From JBMDXB01 sp048594975 (lineage in GTDB: Bacteria > Acidobacteriota > Vicinamibacteria > Vicinamibacterales > 2-12-FULL-66-21): a stretch of 58,600 bases of DNA. Shown one piece after another: positions 9,278 to 17,966 of this stretch. The stretch spans positions 1 to 58,600 of the forward strand of contig JBMDXQ010000100.1 in the NCBI GenBank assembly GCA_048594975.1. Reading direction: 5' to 3'. The notes beneath the pieces are model-generated. The model was not told the DNA's origin. It made no database searches and saw only the letters and a program-made list of their open reading frames with translations. The position numbers and the translations under genes are program-made. The number at the start of each line of letters is the position of its first letter. Position 1 is the first letter of the stretch.

Positions 9278-9916
9278 ATGACCCGATCCGACAGGAAGAT
9301 CACCGTGCTGCTCGCCGACGACCACGCGCTCGTCCGGCGCGGGTTCCGCCGCCTGCTCGAGGACGATCCGGACATCGCCGTGGTCGGCGAGGCGAGCAAC
9401 GGCGACGAGGCGGTGCGGCTCGCGGCCGAGCTCAATCCGGACGTCGTCGTCATGGACTGCGCGATGCCCGGGGCCAACGGCCTCGTGGCGATCAGGCGGA
9501 TCCTCGCCGATGCGCCCGATATCAGGGTGGTCATGTTGAGCATGCACGCCGAGGAGACGTTCGTGCGGCAGGCGCTCGATGCCGGGGCGCGCGGCTACAT
9601 CCTCAAGAACGCGCTCGACCTGGACCTGACCTCCGCGGTGAAGGCGGCGGCGAGCGGCGAGACGGTGCTCGACCCGACGCTGCGCGGCCGCGAGACCCTC
9701 AAGGGTGAGCGCGCGGCTGCGCTGACGGCGCGCGAGCTGGAAGTGCTGCAGCTGATTTGCGAGGGCCTCTCGAACAAGGAGATCGCTGCCCGCCTGGACC
9801 TGTCGGCCAACACCATCGCCGTCCATCGCGCGAACATCATGCAGGCGCTCGGCGTCCACAAGACCGCGGAGCTCGTGGTCTACGCGATCCAGCGCGGGCT
9901 CGTCCACCTGTCGTGA
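9278..9916 (+). CDS. NarL/LuxR-type response regulator
   Basis: A 212-residue two-domain regulator. The receiver has the acidic pair DD (14-15), phosphoacceptor D60 in VVVMDCAMPG and the conserved lysine K110 in GYILK. The C-terminal LuxR helix-turn-helix reads LTARELEVLQLICEGLSNKE followed by IAARLDLSANTIAVHRANIM. A purine-rich GGGGGCGG precedes the ATG. It is the cognate partner of the kinase just upstream. Its stop overlaps the GTG start of the Tat-exported CRTAC1 gene (GTGA), which suggests that the regulator and its probable output are made together. Candidate targets are this operon and the divergent sulfatase operon, but no repeated binding site is evident. Confidence 0.93.
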   Translation: MTRSDRKITVLLADDHALVRRGFRRLLEDDPDIAVVGEASNGDEAVRLAAELNPDVVVMDCAMPGANGLVAIRRILADAPDIRVVMLSMHAEETFVRQALDAGARGYILKNALDLDLTSAVKAAASGETVLDPTLRGRETLKGERAAALTARELEVLQLICEGLSNKEIAARLDLSANTIAVHRANIMQALGVHKTAELVVYAIQRGLVHLS

Positions 9917-11655
9917 CCCGGCGCGAATTCCTGCAGGCCTGTGCCATCGCCGCGGCGGGGCCGGCGGTCGCACCGATGCCCGCGCGCGGACAGGCCGCGC
10001 GGCCGCTCGGCTTGCGCCTCGTCGACGTCACGGCAGCCGCGGGGCTCGCCTTCCGTCACAACAGCGGCGCATACGGCGGCAAGCTGCTGCCGGAGACGCT
10101 CGGCGCCGGCTGCGCGTTCATCGACTACGACGCGGACGGCTGGCCGGACATGCTGCTGATCAACGGGATGGACTGGCCCTTCGACTCCGGCCGCCGCGCC
10201 GCGGCGGCCGGCGCTCAGAGCAAGCCGCAGGGCCAGCGCCAGGCGGCCGGGCGGCGCTCCACGCTCAAGCTGTATCGAAACAATCGCAACGGCACGTTCA
10301 CCGACGTGACCACGGCTGCCGGCCTCGACGTCGAGATGTACGGGATGGGCGTCGCCGTCGGCGACTGGAACAACGACGGCTTTCCCGACTTCCTGGTGAC
10401 CTGCGTCGGGCAGAACCGGCTCTTCCGCAACACCGGCAAGGGCACGTTCGTGGACGTGACGCGCGCGGCCGGCCTGGCCGGGCGCTCGGCGCTCAGTACC
10501 TCGGCGATGTGGTTCGACTTCGATCGGGACGGCCACCTCGATCTGTTCGTCTGCAACTACGTGAAGTGGTCCGCCGAGCACGACGTGTTCTGCAGCCTCG
10601 ACGGCAAGGAGAAATCGTACTGCACGCCGGAGGCCTACCGCGGCGACACCTGCTGGCTGTTCCGCAACCGGGGGAACGGCACGTTCGAGGACGTCACCGC
10701 GACGAGTGGCGTCTTCGACACCAGCTCCAAGTCGCTCGGCGTGACGATGCTCGACGTCGATCAGGACGGGTGGCCCGACCTGTTCGTCGCCAACGACACG
10801 CAGCCCAACAAGCTGTATCGCAACGCGCGGAACGGGACGTTCCGCGAGATCGCGGTGGAGGCGGGTGTCGCGTTCAGCCGCGATGGACGCGCGCGGGCGG
10901 GAATGGGGGCCGACGCCGCCGTGCTGGACGCTTCGGGACTTCCCGCCCTGGCGGTCACCAACTTCGACAACGAGATGGTCGGGCTCTACGTCCCGGCGCG
11001 GCCGGGCGTGTATGACGACGCGGCGGGGCGCAACGGCATCGGCGAAGCGTCGCGCAACACGCTGGGGTTCGGGTGCACGTTTGCCGACCTCGATCTCGAC
11101 GGCGCGCCCGACCTGGTCGTCGCCAACGGCCACATCGACGAGACGGTGCGCAACATCCGCGGCAACGTCGGATACGCGCAGCCACCGCACCTTTTTCTCA
11201 ACCTCGGCAGCGGCAGGTTCCGCGATGCCGCCGCCGAGGCGGGCGACGAGTTCGCCGAACCGAAGGTCGGGCGGGGCCTCGCGGTAGGCGACTTCGATCG
11301 CGACGGCGACCTCGACATCCTCCTCACGACCAACAACGGTCCGGCGCGTCTGTACCGCAACGACCAGCACGCCGGCAACCGCTCCATTCGCGTCCGCCTC
11401 GTCGGCACCAGGTCGAACCGCGACGGGATCGGTGCCGTCATCCGCCTCGAACACGGCGGGACGGCGCAGGTTCAGGTGGTGAAGAGCGGATCCAGCTATC
11501 TCTCGCAGTCGGAGCTGCCGCTGACGTTCGGCACCGGCCGTCGGGACACCATCGACCGGATGGTCGTCGCGTGGCCGAGCGGCCGCACGGAGGAGTTCGC
11601 GAAGCTCGCAACCGGGAAGGCCTACGAGTGTGTCGAAGGCAAGGGCATCAGGTGA
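9913..11655 (+). CDS. Tat-exported CRTAC1 (ASPIC/UnbV) protein
   Basis: A 580-residue VCBS/FG-GAP propeller. Start is the GTG at 9913, overlapping the regulator stop as GTGA; it gives MTRREFLQACAIAAAG, a twin-arginine signal with the RRxFL core. Many calcium-type loops follow (DYDADGWPD, DWNNDGFPD, DFDRDGHLD, DVDQDGWPD, DLDLDGAPD, DFDRDGDLD). The ASPIC/UnbV domain lies at the C-terminus (GTRSNRDGIGAVIRL, then VVAWPSGRTEEF). Tat export implies folding before secretion, perhaps with bound metal. It is paralogous to the protein at 1-1419, which carries an ordinary Sec-like signal. Molecular function unknown; coupling to a two-component system suggests a regulated surface role. Confidence 0.9.
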   Translation: MTRREFLQACAIAAAGPAVAPMPARGQAARPLGLRLVDVTAAAGLAFRHNSGAYGGKLLPETLGAGCAFIDYDADGWPDMLLINGMDWPFDSGRRAAAAGAQSKPQGQRQAAGRRSTLKLYRNNRNGTFTDVTTAAGLDVEMYGMGVAVGDWNNDGFPDFLVTCVGQNRLFRNTGKGTFVDVTRAAGLAGRSALSTSAMWFDFDRDGHLDLFVCNYVKWSAEHDVFCSLDGKEKSYCTPEAYRGDTCWLFRNRGNGTFEDVTATSGVFDTSSKSLGVTMLDVDQDGWPDLFVANDTQPNKLYRNARNGTFREIAVEAGVAFSRDGRARAGMGADAAVLDASGLPALAVTNFDNEMVGLYVPARPGVYDDAAGRNGIGEASRNTLGFGCTFADLDLDGAPDLVVANGHIDETVRNIRGNVGYAQPPHLFLNLGSGRFRDAAAEAGDEFAEPKVGRGLAVGDFDRDGDLDILLTTNNGPARLYRNDQHAGNRSIRVRLVGTRSNRDGIGAVIRLEHGGTAQVQVVKSGSSYLSQSELPLTFGTGRRDTIDRMVVAWPSGRTEEFAKLATGKAYECVEGKGIR

Positions 11656-11717
11656 GGCGCGCGCGGGCTCGCGGCGCCCGGGCATTTCGGGGGATAATCG
11701 CTTCCTCTGGACCGCCT

Positions 11718-12170
11718 ATGATGAACCGGCGTTGTGCAATGACAGCCGCGGCCGCGCTTGTGTTGTGCTCGCTCGCCGCCTGCACCGAATCGCCCGCCTC
11801 GCCGTCCAACAGCGCCCCGTTCAGTCAGCGTGACCTCCTGGTCGGGACGGGAGAGGATGCGGCCGCCGGGAAGACGCTGAGCGTCAACTACACGGGCTGG
11901 CTGTACAACGCGTCCCAGCCGGATCAGAAGGGCGCGGTGTTCGACTCGTCGCTGACCGAGGGCCGCGAGCCGTTCGCATTCGTGCTCGGTGCCGGACAGG
12001 TGATCACCGGGTGGGACCAGGGCCTCGTGGGCATGAAGGTGGGCGGCATCCGCCGCCTGATCGTCCCACCGTCGCTGGCGTACGGCGGCGTGCGGAACGG
12101 CCCGATTCCGCCGAACGCGACGCTCCTGTTCGAGGTGGAGCTGATCGAGATCGTGCAGCCTGCGACCTAG
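11718..12170 (+). CDS. FKBP-type peptidyl-prolyl isomerase, lipoprotein
   Basis: A 150-residue protein with lipobox LAAC (C22) and a complete FKBP domain: VNYTGWLYN, FDSSLTEGREPFAFVLGAGQ, VITGWDQGLVGMKVGG, then IPPNATLLFEVELIEI. It should catalyse proline isomerisation during folding of exported proteins while anchored to a membrane. The two ATGs at 11718 and 11721 are both usable. A -10-like GATAAT lies at 11693-11698, about 20 bases before the start, so the gene may have its own promoter. It follows the Tat-exported CRTAC1 gene by 62 bases. Assignment to the FKBP fold is secure. Confidence 0.93.
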   Translation: MMNRRCAMTAAAALVLCSLAACTESPASPSNSAPFSQRDLLVGTGEDAAAGKTLSVNYTGWLYNASQPDQKGAVFDSSLTEGREPFAFVLGAGQVITGWDQGLVGMKVGGIRRLIVPPSLAYGGVRNGPIPPNATLLFEVELIEIVQPAT

Positions 12171-12195
12171 CCCGGCGTCGCGCCGGCCCAACCCG

Positions 12196-13659
12196 ATGAT
12201 TCGACGCATCCTCAGGTTCGCGGCGTTCGCGCTCGTCGCGTTGATCGTCGTCGCCGGCCTCCTCTACCTGCTCGGCCTGCGCATCATCCTCGACGGCGGC
12301 GGATCACCACACCTGCGCTTTCTCGAGTCCGCAGATGAACAGGCGGAGCGCATCGCACAGCACCGCGAGGCACAACGGCACGACGCTCCCCCGCCTGCGG
12401 CACCGGCGCCTCCACCGGCACCGGCGCCGGCCGGCGAGGACACGCCCGCCTCCGCGGTGGCACTGCCGACCGTGCCGATCCCGCCCGGTCCTGGCGCCAC
12501 GGGGGCGTACTGGACCGACTTCCGCGGGCCGCGGCGCGACGGCCACTACCGCGAGCAGTCGATCCGCACCGACTGGCCGGGCGGCGGCCTCAAACCTCTC
12601 TGGAAGCAGCCGGCGGGTGCCGGATATGCGTCCTTCGTCATCGCCCGTGGGCGGGCGTTCACAATCGAGCAGCGCGGAGCGGAAGAGGTCGTTGCCGCGT
12701 ACGACGTAGCGACCGGCCACGAGGTGTGGACGACGAGGTGGAACGCACGATTCGAGGAGTACATGGGCGGTGACGGTCCGCGCGCGACGCCGACCTGGTC
12801 GGAAGGCCGGGTCTACGCGCTCGGCGCGCTGGGCGAGTTCCGCGGGCTCGACGCCGAGAGCGGCCGGACGCTGTGGCGCACGAACATCCTCCGGGATGCC
12901 GGCGCATCGAACCTGCAGTGGGGCATGGCCGCCTCGCCACTGGTGGTCGACAACACGGTCGTCGTCCTGCCGGGCGGCCGCAACGGGACGTCGGTCGTCG
13001 CTTACGACAGGAATACGGGGGCGCGGGTGTGGGCGGCGCAGGACGACCAGCAGGCGTACTCGTCGCCGATGCTGGTGACGCTCGCCGGGGTGCGCCAGAT
13101 CCTCGTGTTCAGCGCGTCGCGGCTGATGGGGCTGACGCCCGATCGCGGCGAGCTGCTGTGGGAATACCCCTGGAAGACGCAGTTCGACGTGAACGCGTCG
13201 CAGCCGCTCGCGATCGGCGAGAACCGCCTGTTCCTGTCATCCGGCTACGGCACGGGCGCGGCGGTGATCGAGGTGTCGCGTGCCGACGGGCGGTTCAGCG
13301 TCCGCGAGGTGTGGCGCAACATCCGCATGAAGAACCAGTTCAGCAGCTCGCTGTTGCACCAGGGGTCCATCTACGGCCTCGACGAGTCGATCCTCGCCTG
13401 CGTCGATGCCGCGACCGGGGATCTGAAGTGGAAGGGCGGCCGCTACGGGTACGGCCAGACGGTGCTGGCCAGCGGCCACGTGATCGTGCTGGCCGAGAAC
13501 GGCGACCTGGCGCTGGTGCGCGCCACGCCCGAGCGGCACGAGGAGATCGTCCGCTTCCCCGCGCTCGAGGGAAAAACGTGGAACCATCCGGCGCTGGCCG
13601 GCGGGTACCTGGTCATCCGCAACATCGCCGAGATGGCCGCGTTCGACCTCCGCAAGTAG
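12196..13659 (+). CDS. Membrane-anchored PQQ-like beta-propeller protein
   Basis: A 487-residue protein. An N-terminal transmembrane helix (about 6-30) is followed by a linker at about 60-95 rich in Pro and Ala. The propeller carries blades typical of the PQQ/BamB repeat: YDVATGHEVWTTRW, LDAESGRTLWRTN, YDRNTGARVWAAQDD, VDAATGDLKWKGGRYGYG. No catalytic or PQQ-binding residues of the quinoprotein dehydrogenases are obvious, so it is probably a non-enzymatic propeller facing the periplasm. It starts 25 bases after the FKBP gene. BamB itself is a lipoprotein of about 390 residues; this protein is longer and helix-anchored, so I do not call it bamB. Confidence 0.85.
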   Translation: MIRRILRFAAFALVALIVVAGLLYLLGLRIILDGGGSPHLRFLESADEQAERIAQHREAQRHDAPPPAAPAPPPAPAPAGEDTPASAVALPTVPIPPGPGATGAYWTDFRGPRRDGHYREQSIRTDWPGGGLKPLWKQPAGAGYASFVIARGRAFTIEQRGAEEVVAAYDVATGHEVWTTRWNARFEEYMGGDGPRATPTWSEGRVYALGALGEFRGLDAESGRTLWRTNILRDAGASNLQWGMAASPLVVDNTVVVLPGGRNGTSVVAYDRNTGARVWAAQDDQQAYSSPMLVTLAGVRQILVFSASRLMGLTPDRGELLWEYPWKTQFDVNASQPLAIGENRLFLSSGYGTGAAVIEVSRADGRFSVREVWRNIRMKNQFSSSLLHQGSIYGLDESILACVDAATGDLKWKGGRYGYGQTVLASGHVIVLAENGDLALVRATPERHEEIVRFPALEGKTWNHPALAGGYLVIRNIAEMAAFDLRK

Positions 13660-13728
13660 GGGGCAACCACCCTTCCCGAAAAGGGCAAGCCTCCTCTGGG
13701 TGTTTCTGCAACCCTGTGGCAGCCACGG

Positions 13729-14105
13729 CTACGTGCCGCCGAGGAACAGGACGTTGATATGGGGCGCCGGATCTCGATCACATCCAGGTCGCCGTAGCCG
13801 TCGAGATCGGCAAGCGCGGCGGTGTAGGTGCGATCCGCGGGCCCGAGATCGAGGGCCGTGAAGACACCGACCATCGTTCAGCAGGACGCGGTCGACAATC
13901 GCTTTGTGGCGTCCCTTGGCGAGACGAGATCGATGTCGCCGTCGCCATCGAGGTCGCCCATGCTGACGTTGGCGGAATCCTCCGACGTGGCTTCCAGCGG
14001 GACCAGCGGGACGACCGTCGTGAATGCCGGCGGGGTCGCCGGACCCTTGCCGGCGATCGCAACGAGATACGTGACGACGAACAGACCGGCTCGCTGCATG
14101 AGCAT
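13729..14105 (-). pseudogene. Frameshifted remnant of a secreted VCBS/FG-GAP protein
   Basis: On the minus strand, protein-like sequence continues through three frames. MLMQRAGLFVVTYLVAIA (signal) leads to VSMGDLDGDGDIDLV; the next frame continues LAKGRHKAIVDRVLLNDGR; the next gives VFTALDLGPADRTYTAALAD and LDGYGDLDVI; and the second frame resumes with APHINVLFLGGT and a stop at 13729. The junctions look like loss of one base near 13920 and two bases near 13870. Pasting the pieces together restores a normal VCBS pattern, so this is a broken gene unless the assembly has errors. Even repaired it would be only about 125 residues, much shorter than intact VCBS proteins. The rest of 13660-14192 holds no gene. 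Confidence 0.7.
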
Positions 14106-14192
14106 TCAGCCTCCCGGCGCGTGAGGCGCTTGCACCTGAATACGCGGGCACACGGTGAAGGTAGACAGCCGCTCGGTATCGCGGCCGCCGGA

Positions 14193-16643
14193 CTACGCGC
14201 GGCGCAGCGCGCGCAGCGGATCCGTGCGGGTGGCGCCCCGGGCAGGAACGTACGCCGACACCATCGACGCCAGTGCGAGCAGCGCCGCAACCGACGCGAA
14301 CACCGCCGGGTCCCACGCCGACAGGCCGGGCACGAGGCCGGCCAGCACCCGGGTAAGCGCGATGGACGCGCCCAGGCCAAGACCGACTCCGGCGACCGTG
14401 AGCTGTGCCCCTTCGAGGAGGACCATGTCCCGAAGGCTGGCAGGATCCGCGCCGAGCGCGAGGCGAACCGCGATCTCCTGGCGTCGCTGCTCCACCGAGT
14501 ACGCCATCAGCGCGGACAAGCCGACAGCGGCCAGCACGAGCGAGGCACCGGCGAAGACGACGAGGAGGATCGTGGTGAACTCCAGCTGCGCCGTGGCGGC
14601 GCGGACGATGTCCTCTATCCGCCGGACGCGCGCGAGCGGTAAGCCGCCTGCAGCGTCGCGGAGCACCTGTTCGACGGTGGTGCGGAACGCCGCGCCGACG
14701 ACGTCGGTGCGGACCAGCCATGTCAGCGCGGACACGCGATTCCTCCGCGTCACGATCGGCTCGCCCGCCTGAGCGATCGGCACGTAAACCGTCGGCTCGG
14801 GGTGCCGGTTGGCGCCGACGTCGCGAACGTCCGCAGCAACCCCGATGATCTGCCACGCCGGATCGCCGGTCCCGCTGCCGGCCGGCTGGCTGATGACGAG
14901 CTTCGCGCCGACCGGATCGGCATCCTGCCAGTACCGTCGTGCCATCGAGCGACTGATGATCGCGACCCGCGGCGCGCGCGCGTCGTCGTGCACGGTGAAC
15001 GCGCGACCGCGAACCAGCCCGATGCCGAACACGTCGAAGTACCCGGCCGACACCGTGCGCCAGTGGCCCATGCCGTGGTAGCGGGCCGACTGCAGGGGCC
15101 GGTCGAGCAGCAGAAACGGCAGGGAGACCGACGGTTCGAACGGGAGGGAGTAGGTCGCGGCGACACCTCGCGCGCCGAGGTCGCCAAGCCGGAGCGCAAC
15201 TTCGCGGACCAGGCCGTCCACCGCCTCGGCGCTCTGGAACTCGGCGGTGTTCAGCGGCATCTCGAAGGTCGTCACGCCCGAGGAGCGGAACCCGCGATCG
15301 ACGGTCCGCAGCCCGACGAACGTGCGCGACAGGACGCCGGCGCCGACCAGCAGCACGATCGCCAGCGCCAGTTCCACGATGACGAGAAGCGCCTGCCGCC
15401 GGCGCTGGCCACGCCCGCCGGCCACGTCGACGCTGCTGTCTTTGAGCACCGCGGCGAGATCGACCCGCGATGCGCGCAGCGCCGGCAGCAAGCCGAAGGC
15501 GACGGCCGTCAGCAACGACAGCGAGAGCGTGAAGACGAGCACCGGCGCGTGCGCCGCGACCTCCGTGCCCGCCAGTGCGCCGGGAACGGCGGCAAGCAGC
15601 GCGCGGATGCCGGCATGGCCGATGACGAGCCCGCCGGCCCCACCGGCGAGGGCCAGCAGCAGGCACTCCGCGAACAGTTGCCTCGCCAGGCGCGGCCGCC
15701 CCGCGCCCAGCGCGGCACGCGTCGCGACATCCGCCTTGCGCCGCGTGCTCCGGGCGATCAACAGGTTCGCCGCGTTCGCGCACGCGACGAGCAGGACGAG
15801 GAACACCGCTCCCGTGAGGAGCTGCAGCGCCGGCCGGGCATCGCCGGCGAGCATGTGCGCGAGCGGCTCGGCGCCGAACTCTTCGTACGGCGCCGTCGCC
15901 AGCGGAAACACCTGCCGGAACGCGGCCGTCGTCGCGCCCAGTTCGCGGTCAGCCTTCGCGAGCGGGATGCCGCGCTTCAGCCGCGCGACCACGGTGAGAT
16001 AGTTCGTGTGGTCGAAGCTGACGCGCGGCGCCTGCAGCGGCAGGAACACATCCGCGTGAGGGAAGGAGCGGAAGCCGGCGCCGACCACGCCCACGATCTC
16101 GTGAGCTCCGGTGCCGAGCGTGACGAGCCGGCCGACCGGATTCTCGTGCTCGCCAAACAATCGCCGGGCGAGCGCATGGCTGATCACCGCCACGCGTGGA
16201 CCATTCGGTCGATCGTCCGCGACCTGGAACCATCGCCCGGCCAGCAGCGGTGCCTGGAACACGCGAAAGTAGGTCCAGGAGACGTACATCGCCGCCACGT
16301 GCTCACGACGATCGCCGAGCGTGAGCGTGACGTCCGGCCCGCCGCCGTAATACGCCGCGATGCCCTCGTGGATCCGGAGCTGCTCGCGCCAGGCGTTGAA
16401 CCTGGGGACCGATGCGAGCGCCACCCTGCCGGTTTGCGTCCGGCCGATGTACTGGACGAGGCGATCCGGCTCGGGGTACGGCAGCGGCCGGAACAGCACG
16501 CCTGCGGCCACCGAGAAGATTGCCGTGTTCGCGCCGATGCCCATCGCCAGTACGGCGACCGCCGACAGCGTGAAGGCGGGGCTGCGGCGGAGCGACCGCG
16601 CGGCATATCGCAGGTCGTGCGCCAGGCGGTCGAGCGCCCACAT
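14193..16643 (-). CDS. ADOP-type ABC transporter permease (MacB/FtsX fold)
   Basis: An 816-residue permease of the acidobacterial duplicated orphan permease type. The N-terminal LAHDLRYAARSLRRSPAFTL followed by SAVAVLAMGIGANTAIFSV is diagnostic. A MacB-like periplasmic core follows (GRWFQVADDRPNGPRVAVIS), then an FtsX block (about 280-400), a second periplasmic core (SYSLP...GRAFTVHDDARAPRVAIISR) and a final FtsX block ending ARGATRTDPLRALRRA. The whole MacB unit is therefore duplicated in one chain. No ATPase gene adjoins it, as is usual for this family, so a MacB-like ATPase elsewhere is presumed. Substrate unknown; export of small hydrophobic compounds or mechanotransmission are the usual suggestions for the fold. 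Confidence 0.9.
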   Translation of the reverse strand: MWALDRLAHDLRYAARSLRRSPAFTLSAVAVLAMGIGANTAIFSVAAGVLFRPLPYPEPDRLVQYIGRTQTGRVALASVPRFNAWREQLRIHEGIAAYYGGGPDVTLTLGDRREHVAAMYVSWTYFRVFQAPLLAGRWFQVADDRPNGPRVAVISHALARRLFGEHENPVGRLVTLGTGAHEIVGVVGAGFRSFPHADVFLPLQAPRVSFDHTNYLTVVARLKRGIPLAKADRELGATTAAFRQVFPLATAPYEEFGAEPLAHMLAGDARPALQLLTGAVFLVLLVACANAANLLIARSTRRKADVATRAALGAGRPRLARQLFAECLLLALAGGAGGLVIGHAGIRALLAAVPGALAGTEVAAHAPVLVFTLSLSLLTAVAFGLLPALRASRVDLAAVLKDSSVDVAGGRGQRRRQALLVIVELALAIVLLVGAGVLSRTFVGLRTVDRGFRSSGVTTFEMPLNTAEFQSAEAVDGLVREVALRLGDLGARGVAATYSLPFEPSVSLPFLLLDRPLQSARYHGMGHWRTVSAGYFDVFGIGLVRGRAFTVHDDARAPRVAIISRSMARRYWQDADPVGAKLVISQPAGSGTGDPAWQIIGVAADVRDVGANRHPEPTVYVPIAQAGEPIVTRRNRVSALTWLVRTDVVGAAFRTTVEQVLRDAAGGLPLARVRRIEDIVRAATAQLEFTTILLVVFAGASLVLAAVGLSALMAYSVEQRRQEIAVRLALGADPASLRDMVLLEGAQLTVAGVGLGLGASIALTRVLAGLVPGLSAWDPAVFASVAALLALASMVSAYVPARGATRTDPLRALRRA

Positions 16644-16771
16644 AGGCAGCGACGGATCGTAGCACTCGGCGTGCCTCCCGCCTGCGCGCTGTTTTTCAGC
16701 TCCAGGCGGGACGGTGAGCGTTCGGAAATGGCGAGCGCGATCCCGGAACCGGACAGATCAACTGACGGCAG

Positions 16772-17788
16772 TCAGTCGAGCGCGACCTTCTTCAGGAGCG
16801 GCAGGTCGGACAGGATCTTCCCCGCGCCCAGGACGACGGAGGTCAGCGGGTTCTCGGCCACGAGCACCGGCAGCCCGGTTTCGTCGCGAAGCAGTTTGTC
16901 GAGGTTCCTGAGCAGCGCGCCGCCGCCGGTCAGGACGACGCCGCGGTCGTAGATATCGCCGCTCAGCTCCGGCGGAATCCGCTCGAGGGCGCCGCGCACC
17001 GCCTGCACGATCTGCCGCAGCGGCTCGGCGAGCGCCTCGCGGATCTCGGCGTCGGTCACCGTCACGATGCGGGGGACGCCCTCGACCACGTGGCGCCCCT
17101 TCACCTGCATGGCCAGCGGCCGCTCCAGCGGCGAAGCCGATCCGATCTCGAACTTGATCTGCTGGGCGGTCCGCTCCCCGACGTGCAGGTTGCAGACCTT
17201 GCGCATGTACTGGGAGATCGCCTCGTCCATGGCGTCGCCGGCGACCCGCAGCGAGCGGCCGTAGACGGTCCCGGACATCGAGATCACCGCGATGTCGGTG
17301 GTGCCGCCGCCGATGTCGATGATCATGTTCCCGGCCGGGTCGGTGACGGGCAGGCCGGACCCGATGGCCGCCGCCATCGGCTCGTCCACGAGGTGGACCT
17401 CGCTCGCCTTGACACGGAACCCGCTGTCCTTGACCGCCCGGCGCTCGACCTGCGTGATCTCCGGCGGCACGCCGATGAGCATCCGCGGCCGCACGAACGG
17501 CCGCCGGCCGTGCGCCTTGCGCACGAAGTGCATCAGCATCTTCTCGCAGGCGTCGAAGTCGGCGATCACCCCGTCGCGCATCGGCCGGATCGCCGTGATG
17601 TTCGGCGGCGTGCGGCCGAGCATCTCGTGCGCCTCGGTGCCAACCGCCTCGATCTGCCCCCGGGCGGTGTTGAAGGCGACGATCGACGGTTCGTTGAGGA
17701 CGATGCCGCGCCCGCGCGCAAAGACGCAGGTGTTGGCGGTGCCGAGGTCGATCGCGACGTCGGTCGCGAACATGGACATGAAGCTCAT
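16772..17788 (-). CDS. mreB: Rod-shape determining protein MreB
   Basis: A 338-residue bacterial actin. The phosphate and nucleotide motifs are all present: DVAIDLGTANTCVFARGRG (phosphate 1), VDEPMAAAIGSGLP (connect 1), MIIDIGGGTTDIAVIS (phosphate 2) and GVVLTGGGALLRNLDKLL (adenosine). It polymerises under the inner membrane and directs lateral cell-wall synthesis. Three closely spaced ATGs at the N-terminus (residues 1, 4, 6) are possible starts. The usual mreC and mreD are absent: the next gene on the same strand is the ADOP permease and upstream is an outer-membrane barrel. Genomes of this group may carry more than one mreB, so this could be the extra, stand-alone copy. Confidence 0.95.
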   Translation of the reverse strand: MSFMSMFATDVAIDLGTANTCVFARGRGIVLNEPSIVAFNTARGQIEAVGTEAHEMLGRTPPNITAIRPMRDGVIADFDACEKMLMHFVRKAHGRRPFVRPRMLIGVPPEITQVERRAVKDSGFRVKASEVHLVDEPMAAAIGSGLPVTDPAGNMIIDIGGGTTDIAVISMSGTVYGRSLRVAGDAMDEAISQYMRKVCNLHVGERTAQQIKFEIGSASPLERPLAMQVKGRHVVEGVPRIVTVTDAEIREALAEPLRQIVQAVRGALERIPPELSGDIYDRGVVLTGGGALLRNLDKLLRDETGLPVLVAENPLTSVVLGAGKILSDLPLLKKVALD

Positions 17789-17966
17789 GGGAATGATCGC
17801 TGTCGGATACGCAGGGTGCGCCGACGCGAACGCATGATCCGTTCCCGGCGGAGCGGCGACGAGGGGACGCCGAAAAACCGGGAAATAGCGCGCCCGGCGT
17901 GAAGCCCCATGGCGGAACAGCGGGGGAACGATTACACGGTTGATACGTGCTGACAGTTCTGTCGTG

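Noticed and set aside
12196..13659. Calling the PQQ-type propeller bamB
   Set aside because: No lipobox, an extra Pro/Ala-rich linker and greater length than BamB; only the fold is shared.
16761..16776. Palindrome ACTGAC-GGCA-GTCAGT at the mreB stop codon
   Set aside because: Only six base pairs, overlapping the coding end, no T-run; too weak to call a terminator.
14802..16952. Long plus-strand frame opposite the ADOP permease
   Set aside because: Arg/Gln-rich shadow with no hydrophobic pattern; the permease on the minus strand has diagnostic motifs.
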